DNA of 64,000 nucleotides from Rhodococcus wratislaviensis. Lineage in GTDB: Bacteria > Actinomycetota > Actinomycetes > Mycobacteriales > Mycobacteriaceae. The stretch's first letter is position 1, and every line of letters begins with the position of its first letter. The stretch is from assembly GCF_900455735.1 (NCBI RefSeq), contig NZ_UAUI01000014.1, positions 1 to 64,000 of the forward strand. The letters are read 5' to 3'. The position numbers and the translations under genes are program-made. Under the pieces are notes generated by a model, which was given only the letters and a program-made list of their open reading frames with translations, was not told the origin of the DNA and did no database searches. Positions 1 through 9,065 of this stretch are shown in pieces.

Positions 1-805
1 CGCCCTCATCTCGGGTGTCGGCAACGATCCGTTCGGGCGCTTCGTCCGCACCGCACTCACCGATCTCGGCGTCGACAACCGCTACGTCGGCATCGACACC
101 GAGCACCCGACTCCCGTCACATTCTGTGAGATCTTCCCGCCGGACGACTTTCCGCTGTACTTCTACCGCAAGCCCGTCGCCCCGGATCTGCAGGTGAAGC
201 CCGCGGACCTCGATCTCGACGCCGTCCGCGACGCGAAGCTCTACTGGTCGACGGTCACCGGGCTGTCCGAAGAGCCGAGCCGCAGCGCGCATTTCGCGGC
301 CTGGGAGGCCCGCGGACGCCGCACCCACACCGTCCTCGACCTCGACTACCGCCCGATGTTCTGGTCCTCTCCTGCCGAGGCCACCGCTCAGGTGCAGCGC
401 GCTCTGCAGCACGTCACCGTCGCGGTCGGCAACCGGGAGGAGTGCGAGATCGCGGTCGGCGAGACCAACGCGCACAAGGCCGCGGACGCCCTGCTCGACC
501 TCGGCGTCGAACTCGCGATCGTCAAGCAGGGTCCCAAGGGCGTGCTCGGCAAGACCCGCACCCAGTCCATCACGGTGCCGCCCAACGAGGTCGACGTCGT
601 CAACGGGCTCGGTGCCGGCGACAGCTTCGGCGGGACGCTGTGCCACGGCCTGCTCGCCGGGTGGCCGCTCGAGAAGATCCTGCGCTACGCCAACGCCGCG
701 GGGGCGATCGTCGCCTCCCGGCTCGAATGCTCCACCGCGATGCCGACGGCCGACGAGGTCCGTGAGCTCGCCGATTCCACCGCTTCGGAGGCTGTCAATG
801 TCTGA
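1..805 (+). CDS. iolC: 5-dehydro-2-deoxygluconokinase, 5' end cut by window
   Basis: The PfkB-family sugar kinase of myo-inositol catabolism phosphorylates 5-dehydro-2-deoxy-D-gluconate before aldolase cleavage. The first complete codon is at base 2 and about 267 codons are visible, so only the N-terminal part is missing. The PfkB C-terminal signature with the catalytic base, GLGAGDSFGGTLCHG, lies near the end, and an adenine-loop-type segment (NREECEIAVGE) precedes it. The family is usually about 320 aa. The stop TGA (803-805) overlaps the next gene, whose ATG is at 798, which suggests translational coupling. The assignment rests on motifs plus the adjacent iolB, iolD and iolE; a different PfkB sugar kinase is unlikely here. 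Confidence 0.9.
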   Translation, partial: ALISGVGNDPFGRFVRTALTDLGVDNRYVGIDTEHPTPVTFCEIFPPDDFPLYFYRKPVAPDLQVKPADLDLDAVRDAKLYWSTVTGLSEEPSRSAHFAAWEARGRRTHTVLDLDYRPMFWSSPAEATAQVQRALQHVTVAVGNREECEIAVGETNAHKAADALLDLGVELAIVKQGPKGVLGKTRTQSITVPPNEVDVVNGLGAGDSFGGTLCHGLLAGWPLEKILRYANAAGAIVASRLECSTAMPTADEVRELADSTASEAVNV

Positions 806-1697
806 AACTCTCGCTCACCGCGCAGTCTGCTCGTCCTACGCCGACGTCACCGAGGTCCGCGCGAACGACCCGGCCGCCATCGACCGCGCCTGGGCGACCC
901 GGATCGCCCGGCCCACCGTGCGTGGTAACGGCCGGCTCATGATCGTCGCCGCCGACCACCCCGCCCGCGGCGCACTCTCGGTCGGCGACCGACCGACCGC
1001 GATGAACAGTCGCACCGACCTCCTCGACCGCCTCCGCACCGCCCTGCGCAACCCGGGTGTGGACGGTGTGCTCGCCACCGCCGACATCCTCGACGATCTG
1101 GTGCTGCTCGGTGCGCTCGACGACAAGGTGGTCATCTCGTCGATGAACCGCGGCGGCCTGGCCGGCGCCAGTTTCGAACTCGACGACCGGATGACCGGCT
1201 ACACCGCGGCCGGCACCGCGAAGGCCGGCATGAACGGCGGAAAGATGCTGTGCCGCATCGATCTCGACGATCCCGGCACGCTCTCCACCCTCACCGCGTG
1301 CGCCCAGGCGGTCGATGCGCTGGCCGAGGCCGGACTGATGGCCATGGTGGAACCGTTCCTGTCGCGGCGGGTCGACGGCAAGGTCAAGAACGATCTCAGC
1401 GCCGACGCCGTGATCAAGTCGATCCACATCAGCCAGGGCCTGGGTTCCACGTCCGCCTACACCTGGATGAAGCTTCCGGTGGTCGACGAGATGGAACGCG
1501 TCATGGACGCGACGACGCTTCCGACGCTGCTGCTCGGTGGAGACCCGCAGACGGCCCCCGAGGAGACGTTCGCGAGCTGGGCCAAGGCCCTCGCGCTGCC
1601 GTCGGTCCGCGGCCTGATCGTCGGACGCACCCTGCTGTACCCGCGGGACGAGGACGTCGCCGCCGCGGTCGACACCGCCGTATCCCTCGTTCACTGA
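798..1697 (+). CDS. Cgl0158-type aldolase of the inositol operon
   Basis: A 299-aa protein of the actinobacterial Cgl0158-like beta/alpha-barrel family, found in inositol clusters. It probably fills the IolJ role, cleaving 2-deoxy-5-keto-gluconate-6-phosphate to dihydroxyacetone phosphate and malonate semialdehyde. It has class I aldolase-like stretches (RLMIVAADHPARG near residue 50, VLATADILDDL near 95, and MVEPFLSRRVDGKVKND near 180). The ATG lies inside the last codons of iolC (8-nt overlap), which I take as coupling. The longer upstream reading frame antisense-overlaps iolC and is not used. The role is inferred from the position between kinase and isomerase; the enzyme activity is not provable from sequence alone. 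Confidence 0.8.
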   Translation: MSETLAHRAVCSSYADVTEVRANDPAAIDRAWATRIARPTVRGNGRLMIVAADHPARGALSVGDRPTAMNSRTDLLDRLRTALRNPGVDGVLATADILDDLVLLGALDDKVVISSMNRGGLAGASFELDDRMTGYTAAGTAKAGMNGGKMLCRIDLDDPGTLSTLTACAQAVDALAEAGLMAMVEPFLSRRVDGKVKNDLSADAVIKSIHISQGLGSTSAYTWMKLPVVDEMERVMDATTLPTLLLGGDPQTAPEETFASWAKALALPSVRGLIVGRTLLYPRDEDVAAAVDTAVSLVH

Positions 1698-1718
1698 CGC
1701 ACGCCGGAGAGGCCCACG

Positions 1719-2615
1719 ATGAACAGCAAGTACTACGTGCCGGTCGGTTCCGCGGCCACCGGACCGTTCGACCTCGAGGTCACCCCCGAATCGGCGGGCT
1801 GGACCGAATCGAGTCTTCGGGTGCTCACCCTGACCCCCGGCGGGTCGGCCGAACTCGCGTCCGGTGACGACGAGATCATCGTCGTGCCACTTGCCGGGTC
1901 CGCGGCGGTGTCGAGCGAGGGCACCGAGTTCGCGCTCACCGGACGGCGATCCGTATTCGACGGACCGAGCGACTTCGCCTACGTGGGCCGGGATTCGGCG
2001 TACACGGTGGCGAGCGCGGCCGGTGGGCGATTCGCCCTGTGCGGCGCCCGCGCCCGGCAGAAGTTCCCGTTCCGGTACGTCCCGGCTGCGGACATCTCCG
2101 TCGAACTGCGCGGCGCGGGCAACTGCAGCCGCCAGGTGCACAACTTCGGCACCGCCGACCGCTTCGAGGCCGATTCGATCATCGCGTGCGAGGTCGTCAC
2201 TCCCGGCGGCAACTGGTCGTCGTACCCGAGCCACAAGCACGACGAGAACAGCGACGTCGAGTCGCAGCTCGAGGAGATCTACTACTTCGAGATCGCCGAA
2301 GCCAATGCCACCGCAGTGGATTTCGGCGGAACCGGATTCGGCTACCATCGCGTGTACGGCACTCCCGAGCGGCCCATCGAGGTGCTCGAGGAAGTGCGCT
2401 CCGGCGACGTGGTCCTCGTTCCGCACGGCTACCACGGACCGTCGATCGCGGCCCCCGGACATCACATGTACTACCTGAACGTCATGGCCGGGCCCGGCGA
2501 CGACCGCGTCTGGAACATCTGCGACGACCCGGCCCACACCTGGCTGCGCGGCAGCTGGGACCACCAGACCGTCGATCCCCGCCTCCCCCTCCACGCACCG
2601 TCCGAAGGAGCATGA
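1719..2615 (+). CDS. iolB: 5-deoxy-glucuronate isomerase
   Basis: A 298-aa double-cupin protein that converts 5-deoxy-D-glucuronate to 5-dehydro-2-deoxy-D-gluconate, the substrate of IolC. The metal-binding cupin motif is visible as YPSHKHDENS followed by LEEIYYFE (His-x-His, then Glu), and a later His is in PHGYHGP. Length is normal for the family (about 270-300). A good ribosome binding site (ggagagg, 1705-1711) precedes the ATG. The stop overlaps the ATG of iolD by four bases (ATGA, 2612-2615), so the two are probably co-translated. Confidence 0.92.
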   Translation: MNSKYYVPVGSAATGPFDLEVTPESAGWTESSLRVLTLTPGGSAELASGDDEIIVVPLAGSAAVSSEGTEFALTGRRSVFDGPSDFAYVGRDSAYTVASAAGGRFALCGARARQKFPFRYVPAADISVELRGAGNCSRQVHNFGTADRFEADSIIACEVVTPGGNWSSYPSHKHDENSDVESQLEEIYYFEIAEANATAVDFGGTGFGYHRVYGTPERPIEVLEEVRSGDVVLVPHGYHGPSIAAPGHHMYYLNVMAGPGDDRVWNICDDPAHTWLRGSWDHQTVDPRLPLHAPSEGA

Positions 2616-4570
2616 CCGTGGTGTCCACCGCGCCGATGTCGGCGAGCAAGAACCCCGACGCCGAAGGCACCGTCCACCTCACGGTGGCTCAGGCAACCAT
2701 CCGATTCCTCGCCAACCAGTACGTCGAGCGGGACGGCGAACGCACCAAGTTCTTCGCCGGCTGCTTCGGCATCTTCGGTCACGGCAACGTCGCCGGACTC
2801 GGTCAGGCACTCCTGCAGGCCGAGATCGACGCCGTCGACGCCGGCACCGAACCCGAACTGCCGTACGTCCTCGGCCGTAACGAGCAGGCGATGGTGCACA
2901 GTGCGGTCGCGTACGCCCGCCAGAAGGACCGCCTGCAGACGTGGGCGGTGTCGGCCAGCGTCGGCCCCGGCTCGACCAACATGCTGACCGGCGCGGCCCT
3001 CGCCACCATCAACCGGCTGCCCGTCCTGCTCCTGCCTGCCGACACGTTCGCCACCCGCGCGAGCGCACCGGTGCTGCAGGAACTCGAACTGCCGTCCAGC
3101 GGTGACGTCACCGTCAACGACGCATTCAAACCGCTGTCGCGCTACTTCGACCGCGTGTGGCGGCCGGAGCAGTTGCCGTCGGCGCTGCTCGGCGCGATGC
3201 GCGTGCTGACCGACCCCGTCGAGACGGGTGCGGCCACCGTCGCCATTCCGCAGGACGTGCAGGCGGAGGCCTTCGACTGGCCGGAGTCGCTGTTCGCCGA
3301 GCGCACGTGGCACGTGGCCCGGCCGCTCCCCGAGAAGTCGGTGATCGCTCGGGCCGCGGACGTGATCCGGTCGGCGAAGAAACCGCTGATCGTCGCCGGT
3401 GGTGGCCTGATCTACTCGGGCGCCACCGACACACTGGCCTCCTTCGCCGAGGCGACCGGGATTCCGGTCGGCCAGAGTCAGGCCGGCAAGGGCGCACTGC
3501 CCTACGACCACCCGCAGTCGGTCGGCGCGATCGGCTCGACCGGGACCACCGCGGCCAACGCACTCGCCACCGAGGCCGACGTGATCATCGGCATCGGCAC
3601 CCGCTACAGCGACTTCACCACCGCGTCGCGCACCGCGTTCAACAACCCCGACGTGCGGTTCGTCAACATCAACGTCGCGTCGATCGACTCGGTGAAGCAG
3701 GGCGGCGTCAGTGTCGTCGCGGACGCCCGCGAGGCACTCGAGGCGCTCACCGCGGCACTGGGCGACTACCAGGTTTCCGGCGAGTACCGCTCGCGCACAG
3801 CCGAACTCGCAGCACACTGGGAGTCCACGGTCGACTCGGTCTACAGGATCGACGACGACTCGCTCGGCCTGAACCAGAACCAGGTCATCGGTCTCGCCAA
3901 CACACTGTCGGATCCGCGCGACGTCGTCGTGTGCGCCGCCGGCTCCATGCCCGGTGATCTGCACAAGCTGTGGCGCACCCGCGACCCCAAGGGCTACCAC
4001 GTCGAATACGGTTTCTCCTGCATGGGCTACGAGGTCGCCGGCGGCATCGGCGCCAAGATGGCCTGCCCCGACCGCGACGTGTTCATCATGGTCGGCGACG
4101 GCTCGTACCTGATGATGGCCACCGAACTCGTCACGGCCGTGCAGGAGAACGTCAAGGTCATCGTGGTCCTCGTGCAGAATCACGGCTTCGCGTCCATCGG
4201 GTCGCTGTCGGAGTCGCTCGGCTCCCAGCGGTTCGGCACCGACTACCGCTACCGGGGCGACTCCGGCCGGCTCGACGGCGACATCCTGCCCGTCGACCTG
4301 GCGGCCAACGCCGCGAGCCTCGGCGCCGACGTGATCCGCGCGAACACGGCCGCCGAGTTCGCCGACGCCGTCAAGGTGGCGAAGGCCGGCGACAACACCA
4401 CCGTCATCCACGTCGAGACGGACCCGCGGATCGCCGCGCCGGACAGCGAATCCTGGTGGGACGTCCCGGTCAGCGAGACCAGCACCCTCGACTCCACCCG
4501 GACCGCCTACGAGACGTACGCGCAGTGGAAGAAGATCCAGCGCCCGTTCCTGCGCCCGTCCGGCAACTAA
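2612..4570 (+). CDS. iolD: 3D-(3,5/4)-trihydroxycyclohexane-1,2-dione hydrolase
   Basis: A 652-aa thiamin-diphosphate enzyme that opens the cyclitol ring to 5-deoxy-glucuronate. The N-terminal PYR-type domain has the proton-relay Glu in GRNEQAM (near residue 90). The central domain is a typical TPP fold, and the C-terminal PP domain carries the ThDP/Mg motif GDGSYLM followed about 25 residues later by QNHG. The start is the ATG at 2612, with gaaggag eight bases upstream and a 4-nt overlap with iolB. An in-frame extension upstream is only iolB read in another frame. Length fits the IolD family (about 640). Confidence 0.93.
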   Translation: MTVVSTAPMSASKNPDAEGTVHLTVAQATIRFLANQYVERDGERTKFFAGCFGIFGHGNVAGLGQALLQAEIDAVDAGTEPELPYVLGRNEQAMVHSAVAYARQKDRLQTWAVSASVGPGSTNMLTGAALATINRLPVLLLPADTFATRASAPVLQELELPSSGDVTVNDAFKPLSRYFDRVWRPEQLPSALLGAMRVLTDPVETGAATVAIPQDVQAEAFDWPESLFAERTWHVARPLPEKSVIARAADVIRSAKKPLIVAGGGLIYSGATDTLASFAEATGIPVGQSQAGKGALPYDHPQSVGAIGSTGTTAANALATEADVIIGIGTRYSDFTTASRTAFNNPDVRFVNINVASIDSVKQGGVSVVADAREALEALTAALGDYQVSGEYRSRTAELAAHWESTVDSVYRIDDDSLGLNQNQVIGLANTLSDPRDVVVCAAGSMPGDLHKLWRTRDPKGYHVEYGFSCMGYEVAGGIGAKMACPDRDVFIMVGDGSYLMMATELVTAVQENVKVIVVLVQNHGFASIGSLSESLGSQRFGTDYRYRGDSGRLDGDILPVDLAANAASLGADVIRANTAAEFADAVKVAKAGDNTTVIHVETDPRIAAPDSESWWDVPVSETSTLDSTRTAYETYAQWKKIQRPFLRPSGN

Positions 4571-4604
4571 TTCTCCCCCGTAGAACTTTCGAAAGGATTT
4601 CCCG

Positions 4605-5510
4605 ATGAGCGTCATTCGCGTCGGATCCGCCCCCGACTCCTGGGGCGTCTGGTTCCCGGAAGACCCGCAGCAGACCCCGTACGGACGGTTCCTCGACGAG
4701 GTATCGGCGTCCGGCTACGAGTGGATCGAGCTGGGGCCGTACGGCTACCTGCCGACCGATCCGCAGCAGCTCCGTGACGAACTCGCGGCCCACAATCTGA
4801 AACTGTCGGCAGGCACCGTGTTCGAGCACCTGCACCAGGACGACTCCTGGGATGCCGTGTGGACCCAGATCGAGGACGTCGCGAAGCTGACCGCCGCCGT
4901 CGGCGGCAAGCACGTGGTCGTCATCCCGGAAATGTGGCGTGACCCGAGCAGCGGTGAGGTGCTCGAGGACCGCACTCTCACTGCGGCGCAGTGGAAGAAG
5001 AAGACCGGCGGCATGAACGAGCTGGGCAAGAAGATGTTCGAGCAGTACGGCGTGAAGGCGCAGTACCACCCGCACGCCGACAGCCACGTCGACACCGAGG
5101 AGAACGTGTACCGCTTCCTCGACGGCACCGACAGCGAGTACGTGAACCTGTGCCTCGACACCGGTCACATCAGCTACTGCGGCGGCGACAACCTCGCGAT
5201 CATCGAGCGTGCTCCCGAGCGGATCGGCTACCTGCACCTCAAGCAGGTCGATCCCGAGGTCCGTGCCAAGGTCGAGGCGGAGGACCTGCCGTTCGGCGAG
5301 GCCGTCAAGCTCGGCGCGATGATCGAGCCGCCGCTCGGCATCCCCGACCTGCCGCCCCTGCTCGCCGCGATCGAGAAGCTCGACATCGACGTGTTCGCGA
5401 TCGTCGAGCAGGATCTCTACCCCTGCGCCGTGGACGTTCCGCTGCCGATCGCCCAGCGCACCCGTAAGTACCTGGGGTCCTGCGGGATCCCGTCCGTCAA
5501 GTTCGTCTAA
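4605..5510 (+). CDS. iolE: myo-inosose-2 dehydratase
   Basis: A 301-aa sugar-phosphate isomerase/epimerase-type TIM barrel that dehydrates scyllo-inosose to the dione used by IolD. The opening APDSWGVWFPEDP is typical of IolE. Metal ligands of the AP endonuclease-2 fold are recognisable in YHPHADSHVDTE, NLCLDTGHISYC and the terminal EQD segment. The ATG is preceded by gaaagga with normal spacing. It sits 34 bp after iolD and 26 bp before iolG. The related gene at 16450-17316 has the same fold, but this copy is the one in the core operon. Confidence 0.88.
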   Translation: MSVIRVGSAPDSWGVWFPEDPQQTPYGRFLDEVSASGYEWIELGPYGYLPTDPQQLRDELAAHNLKLSAGTVFEHLHQDDSWDAVWTQIEDVAKLTAAVGGKHVVVIPEMWRDPSSGEVLEDRTLTAAQWKKKTGGMNELGKKMFEQYGVKAQYHPHADSHVDTEENVYRFLDGTDSEYVNLCLDTGHISYCGGDNLAIIERAPERIGYLHLKQVDPEVRAKVEAEDLPFGEAVKLGAMIEPPLGIPDLPPLLAAIEKLDIDVFAIVEQDLYPCAVDVPLPIAQRTRKYLGSCGIPSVKFV

Positions 5511-5536
5511 CCGACCACGTCAGGAGCTAGTCAGCT

Positions 5537-6604
5537 ATGTCCGGAAGCAACGACCTGCGGATCGCCGTCCTGGGTGTCGGAATGATGGGCGCCGACCACG
5601 TCGCACGCATCACCGAGCGCATCAAGGGCGCGACCGTCGCCGTCGTCAACGACTATTTCACCGAGAAGGCCGAGCAGATCGCGGCCGGGATCCCCGGATG
5701 CCGGGTGATCGGCGACCCGCTCGACGCGATCGCCGATCCGGACGTCGACGCCGTCGTCCTGGCCACCCCCGGGCCGACGCACGAGAAGCAGCTTCTCGCC
5801 TGCCTCGAGCACGGCAAGCCGGTGATGTGTGAGAAGCCGCTGACCACCGACGTCGCCACGTCTCTCGAGATCGTCAAGCGGGAAGCCGAGCTCGGTAAGA
5901 AGTTGATCCAGGTCGGCTTCATGCGACGGTTCGACCACGAGTACGAGCAGCTGAAGTCGCTCATCGACGACGGCACTTTCGGGCAGGTTCTCCTCGCCCA
6001 CTGCGTGCACCGGAACCCCGCTGTGCCCCCGAGCTTCGACAGCTCGATGATCGTCAAGGACTCGCTGGTCCACGAGGTGGACGTGACCCGATTCCTGTTC
6101 GACGAGGAGATCACGTCCGTGCAGATCCTCCGCCCCGCCGCGAATCCGGGTGCGCCCGAGGGTCTGCAGGATCCTCAGATCGCGTTCTTCACCACCGAGT
6201 CCGGTCGTCACGTGGACGTCGAGGTCTTCGTGACCACCGGTGTCGCGTACGAGGTGCGTACCGAGATCGTCGCCGAGAAGGGTTCGGCGTTCATCGGTCT
6301 CGATGTCGGGCTCGTCCGAAAGTTCGGCACCGGCGCGGGCAACGGCCGCTCGGGCGCAGGTATGTCGGGCGGGGAGATCACCCCCTCGTTCAAGGAGCGC
6401 TTCGGCCAGGCGTACGACGTCGAGATCCAGCGCTGGGTGAACGCCGCCCGCACGGGCGCGGAGACCGGCACCTACATCGACGGGCCCGGTGCGTGGGACG
6501 GCTACGCAGCCGCTGCCGTGTGCGCCGCCGGCGTGCAGTCGCTCGAGACCGGCGAGCGCGTGGCCGTCGACATGGTCGACCGTTCCTCCATTCCGGGAGC
6601 GTGA
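5537..6604 (+). CDS. iolG: inositol 2-dehydrogenase, Gfo/Idh/MocA family
   Basis: A 355-aa NAD-dependent dehydrogenase that oxidises myo-inositol (or a related inositol) to inosose, the entry step of the pathway. The Rossmann motif is at the N-terminus (VLGVGMMGADHV), the family EKP motif is in MCEKPLTTDVA near residue 97, and the substrate-domain stretch SLVHEVDVTRFLF contains the conserved Asp and His region. The ribosome binding site is aggag, ten bases before the ATG. The stop lies five bases before the next start. Which inositol stereoisomer it prefers cannot be read from the sequence. Confidence 0.88.
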   Translation: MSGSNDLRIAVLGVGMMGADHVARITERIKGATVAVVNDYFTEKAEQIAAGIPGCRVIGDPLDAIADPDVDAVVLATPGPTHEKQLLACLEHGKPVMCEKPLTTDVATSLEIVKREAELGKKLIQVGFMRRFDHEYEQLKSLIDDGTFGQVLLAHCVHRNPAVPPSFDSSMIVKDSLVHEVDVTRFLFDEEITSVQILRPAANPGAPEGLQDPQIAFFTTESGRHVDVEVFVTTGVAYEVRTEIVAEKGSAFIGLDVGLVRKFGTGAGNGRSGAGMSGGEITPSFKERFGQAYDVEIQRWVNAARTGAETGTYIDGPGAWDGYAAAAVCAAGVQSLETGERVAVDMVDRSSIPGA

Positions 6605-6609
6605 ACACG

Positions 6610-7482
6610 ATGAAGATTGCACTCGATCCCACGCCCTTCCACCACGACTACTCGCTTCTGGAATTGCCGGCGGTGGTCGCGGAACTCGGCTTCGAACACC
6701 TGCAGCTCACCCCGCATCGCGACATGATCCCGTTCTTCAACCACCCGAAGGCCGACGACGAGCTGGTCCGGCAGTTCCGCAAGGCCTGCAGCGACGCGGG
6801 CGTCGGAATCGCCTCCGTGTTGCCGGTTCTGCGGTGGTCCGGCCCGGACGAGGACGCCCGCGAGGCGGCGGTGCGGTACTGGAAGCGCGCCATTCAGATC
6901 ACCGTCGACCTCGGTGTGAACGTGATGAACACCGAGTTCAGCGGCCGCCCGGAGAAGGCCGAGGAATCGGAGCGCGCCTTCTACCGGTCGATGGAGGAAC
7001 TCGTCCCCATCATCGAGCGTGAAGGCATCGACGTTCGCATCGATCCGCACCCCGACGATTTCGTGGAGAACGGTCTGGACGCCATCCGGATGATCCGCGG
7101 CATCAACTCGAAGAACTTCGGACTGGTGTACGTCGCGTGCCACAGCTATCACATGGGCGCCGGCATGCTCGAGATCATGCGGGCCGCCGGCGACATGCTG
7201 CGGCTCGTCCACGTCGCGGACACGATGGATCACCACCGCTCGCACGGACTGCGGTACATCACCAACCCGCCCGGCAACCCGGTGCGTGTCCACCAGCACC
7301 TCAAGATCGGTGACGGCGACCTCGACTGGGACGAGTTCTTCGGCGGGCTCGGCGAACTCGGTTTCTACGACAAACCCGACACGGTGATGGTGTCCAGCGT
7401 TTTCGCCGAAGACGAGAACGCTCACGACGTCTCCCGCTACCAACTGAAGACCATGAAGGATTACATCGCGCGCACGCGGTGA
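6610..7482 (+). CDS. iolH: IolH-like sugar phosphate isomerase/epimerase
   Basis: A 290-aa AP-endonuclease-2-fold TIM barrel, a usual member of inositol operons in corynebacteria and rhodococci. The opening MKIALDPTPFHHDYSL and the metal-site stretches DVRIDPHPDDFVE and VHVADTMDHHRSHG support the fold. The ATG at 6610 is chosen because it follows iolG by five bases; upstream frame extension overlaps iolG. IolH has no firmly established reaction; isomerisation of an inosose or a keto-sugar intermediate is a reasonable guess. It is translated just before mmsA. Confidence 0.8.
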   Translation: MKIALDPTPFHHDYSLLELPAVVAELGFEHLQLTPHRDMIPFFNHPKADDELVRQFRKACSDAGVGIASVLPVLRWSGPDEDAREAAVRYWKRAIQITVDLGVNVMNTEFSGRPEKAEESERAFYRSMEELVPIIEREGIDVRIDPHPDDFVENGLDAIRMIRGINSKNFGLVYVACHSYHMGAGMLEIMRAAGDMLRLVHVADTMDHHRSHGLRYITNPPGNPVRVHQHLKIGDGDLDWDEFFGGLGELGFYDKPDTVMVSSVFAEDENAHDVSRYQLKTMKDYIARTR

Positions 7483-7493
7483 AAGGACAACAC

Positions 7494-8999
7494 ATGAGCA
7501 CCAACATCACTCGCGAGATCGCACACTGGTCCGACGGCAAGGGATTCGCCGGTACGAGCGGCAACACCGCCCCGGTCACCAACCCGGCCACCGGTGCCGT
7601 GACCGGTCAGGTCGCCCTGGCCAGCGTCGAGGACGCCCGCGCCGTGATCGACGCCGCCGCGGCCGCGTTCCCCGCCTGGCGCGACACCTCCCTCGCCAAG
7701 CGTTCCTCCATCGTGTTCAAGTTCCGGGAACTGCTCAACGCCCGCAAGGGCGAGTTGGCGGAGATCATCACCTCCGAGCACGGCAAGGTCGTCTCCGACG
7801 CACTCGGTGAGGTCTCCCGCGGCCAGGAGGTCGTCGAATTCGCCTGCGGCATGCCCCACCTGCTCAAGGGCGGCATGACCGAAAATGCCTCCACCAACGT
7901 CGACGTCTCCTCCATCCGCCAGCCCGTCGGCCCGGTCGGGATCATCTCCCCGTTCAACTTCCCCGCCATGGTCCCGATGTGGTTCTTCCCCATCGCCATC
8001 GCCGCCGGCAACACCGTGGTGTTGAAGCCGTCGGAGAAGGACCCGACCGCCGCGATCTGGATGGCCGAACTCTGGGCCGAGGCCGGACTGCCCGCCGGGG
8101 TGTTCAACGTCCTGCAGGGCGACAAGACCGCCGTCGACGAACTGCTCACCAACCCGGCGATCAAGGCCATCAGCTTCGTCGGCTCCACCCCCATCGCCCA
8201 GTACGTGTACGCCACCGGCACCGCCCACGGCAAACGCGTCCAGGCACTCGGCGGGGCGAAGAACCACGCCATCGTCCTGCCGGACGCCGACCTCGACCTC
8301 GCCGCCGACGCCATGGTCAACGCCGGCTTCGGGTCCGCCGGGGAACGCTGCATGGCCATCTCCGCGCTGGTCGCGGTCGGGGACATCGCCGACGAGTTGG
8401 TCGCCAAGATCAAAGAGCGCACCGACACGTTGAAGATCGGCGACGGCACCCAGGACTCCGACATGGGGCCGTTGGTGACGAAGGTGCACCGCGACAAGGT
8501 TGCCTCCTACATCGACGCCGGCGAACAGGACGGCGCCACCATCGTCGTCGACGGGCGGACCGTGCAGGCGAATGGCGGTGCGGACGGGTTCTGGCTCGGA
8601 CCGACCCTGATCGACCACGTCACCACCGACATGAGTGTGTACACCGACGAAATCTTCGGCCCCGTCCTGTCCGTGATCCGGGTCGAGTCCTACGACGAGG
8701 CCCTGGAACTGGTGAACTCGAGCCAGTTCGGGAACGGCACCGCCATCTTCACCAACGACGGCGGCGCGGCCCGGCGGTTCCAGAACGAGGTCGAGGTCGG
8801 CATGGTCGGCATCAACGTTCCCATCCCCGTCCCCATGGCCTACTACAGCTTCGGGGGCTGGAAGAACTCCCTGTTCGGCGACAGCCACGCCCACGGCACC
8901 GAGGGCGTGCACTTCTTCACCCGCGGCAAGGTCGTCACCACCCGCTGGCTCGACCCCAGCCACGGCGGCCTCAACCTCGGATTCCCCCAGAACGCATAG
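7494..8999 (+). CDS. mmsA: CoA-acylating methylmalonate/malonate-semialdehyde dehydrogenase
   Basis: A 501-aa aldehyde dehydrogenase that converts malonate semialdehyde, released by the aldolase step, to acetyl-CoA and CO2 (IolA role). The catalytic Cys is residue 286 in GERCMAIS, the cofactor segment GIISPFNFPAMVPM is near residue 145, and LGGAKNHAIVLPDAD is typical of the MmsA branch. The start is the ATG at 7494 after aaagga; a GTG five codons upstream would overlap that site. It is the last gene of the operon, followed by a strong hairpin. Valine or thymine catabolism is an alternative use of the same enzyme, but the operon argues for inositol. Confidence 0.92.
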   Translation: MSTNITREIAHWSDGKGFAGTSGNTAPVTNPATGAVTGQVALASVEDARAVIDAAAAAFPAWRDTSLAKRSSIVFKFRELLNARKGELAEIITSEHGKVVSDALGEVSRGQEVVEFACGMPHLLKGGMTENASTNVDVSSIRQPVGPVGIISPFNFPAMVPMWFFPIAIAAGNTVVLKPSEKDPTAAIWMAELWAEAGLPAGVFNVLQGDKTAVDELLTNPAIKAISFVGSTPIAQYVYATGTAHGKRVQALGGAKNHAIVLPDADLDLAADAMVNAGFGSAGERCMAISALVAVGDIADELVAKIKERTDTLKIGDGTQDSDMGPLVTKVHRDKVASYIDAGEQDGATIVVDGRTVQANGGADGFWLGPTLIDHVTTDMSVYTDEIFGPVLSVIRVESYDEALELVNSSQFGNGTAIFTNDGGAARRFQNEVEVGMVGINVPIPVPMAYYSFGGWKNSLFGDSHAHGTEGVHFFTRGKVVTTRWLDPSHGGLNLGFPQNA

Positions 9000-9008
9000 C
9001 TACTGGTT

Positions 9009-9042
9009 CTCCGCGCCGGACCGTCCGCGGTCCGGCGCGGAG
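9009..9042 (+). terminator. Hairpin terminator after the inositol operon
   Basis: Perfect 14-bp inverted repeat (arms 9009-9022 and 9029-9042, six-base loop) starting nine bases after the mmsA stop. There is no clear T-run, as is common in actinobacteria. It separates the operon from the NADH dehydrogenase gene, whose ribosome binding site lies just downstream. Confidence 0.75.
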
Positions 9043-9065
9043 TCCGTTCGATCGAAAGGAACTTC

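Noticed and set aside
795..2594. A 599-codon minus-strand open frame opposite the iol genes, and similar long antisense frames (2471-4615, 22741-25131 plus strand, 46309-48456 plus strand)
   Set aside because: Arg/Gly/Val-rich composition and codon phase show that they are shadows of real high-GC genes; no domains or start signals.
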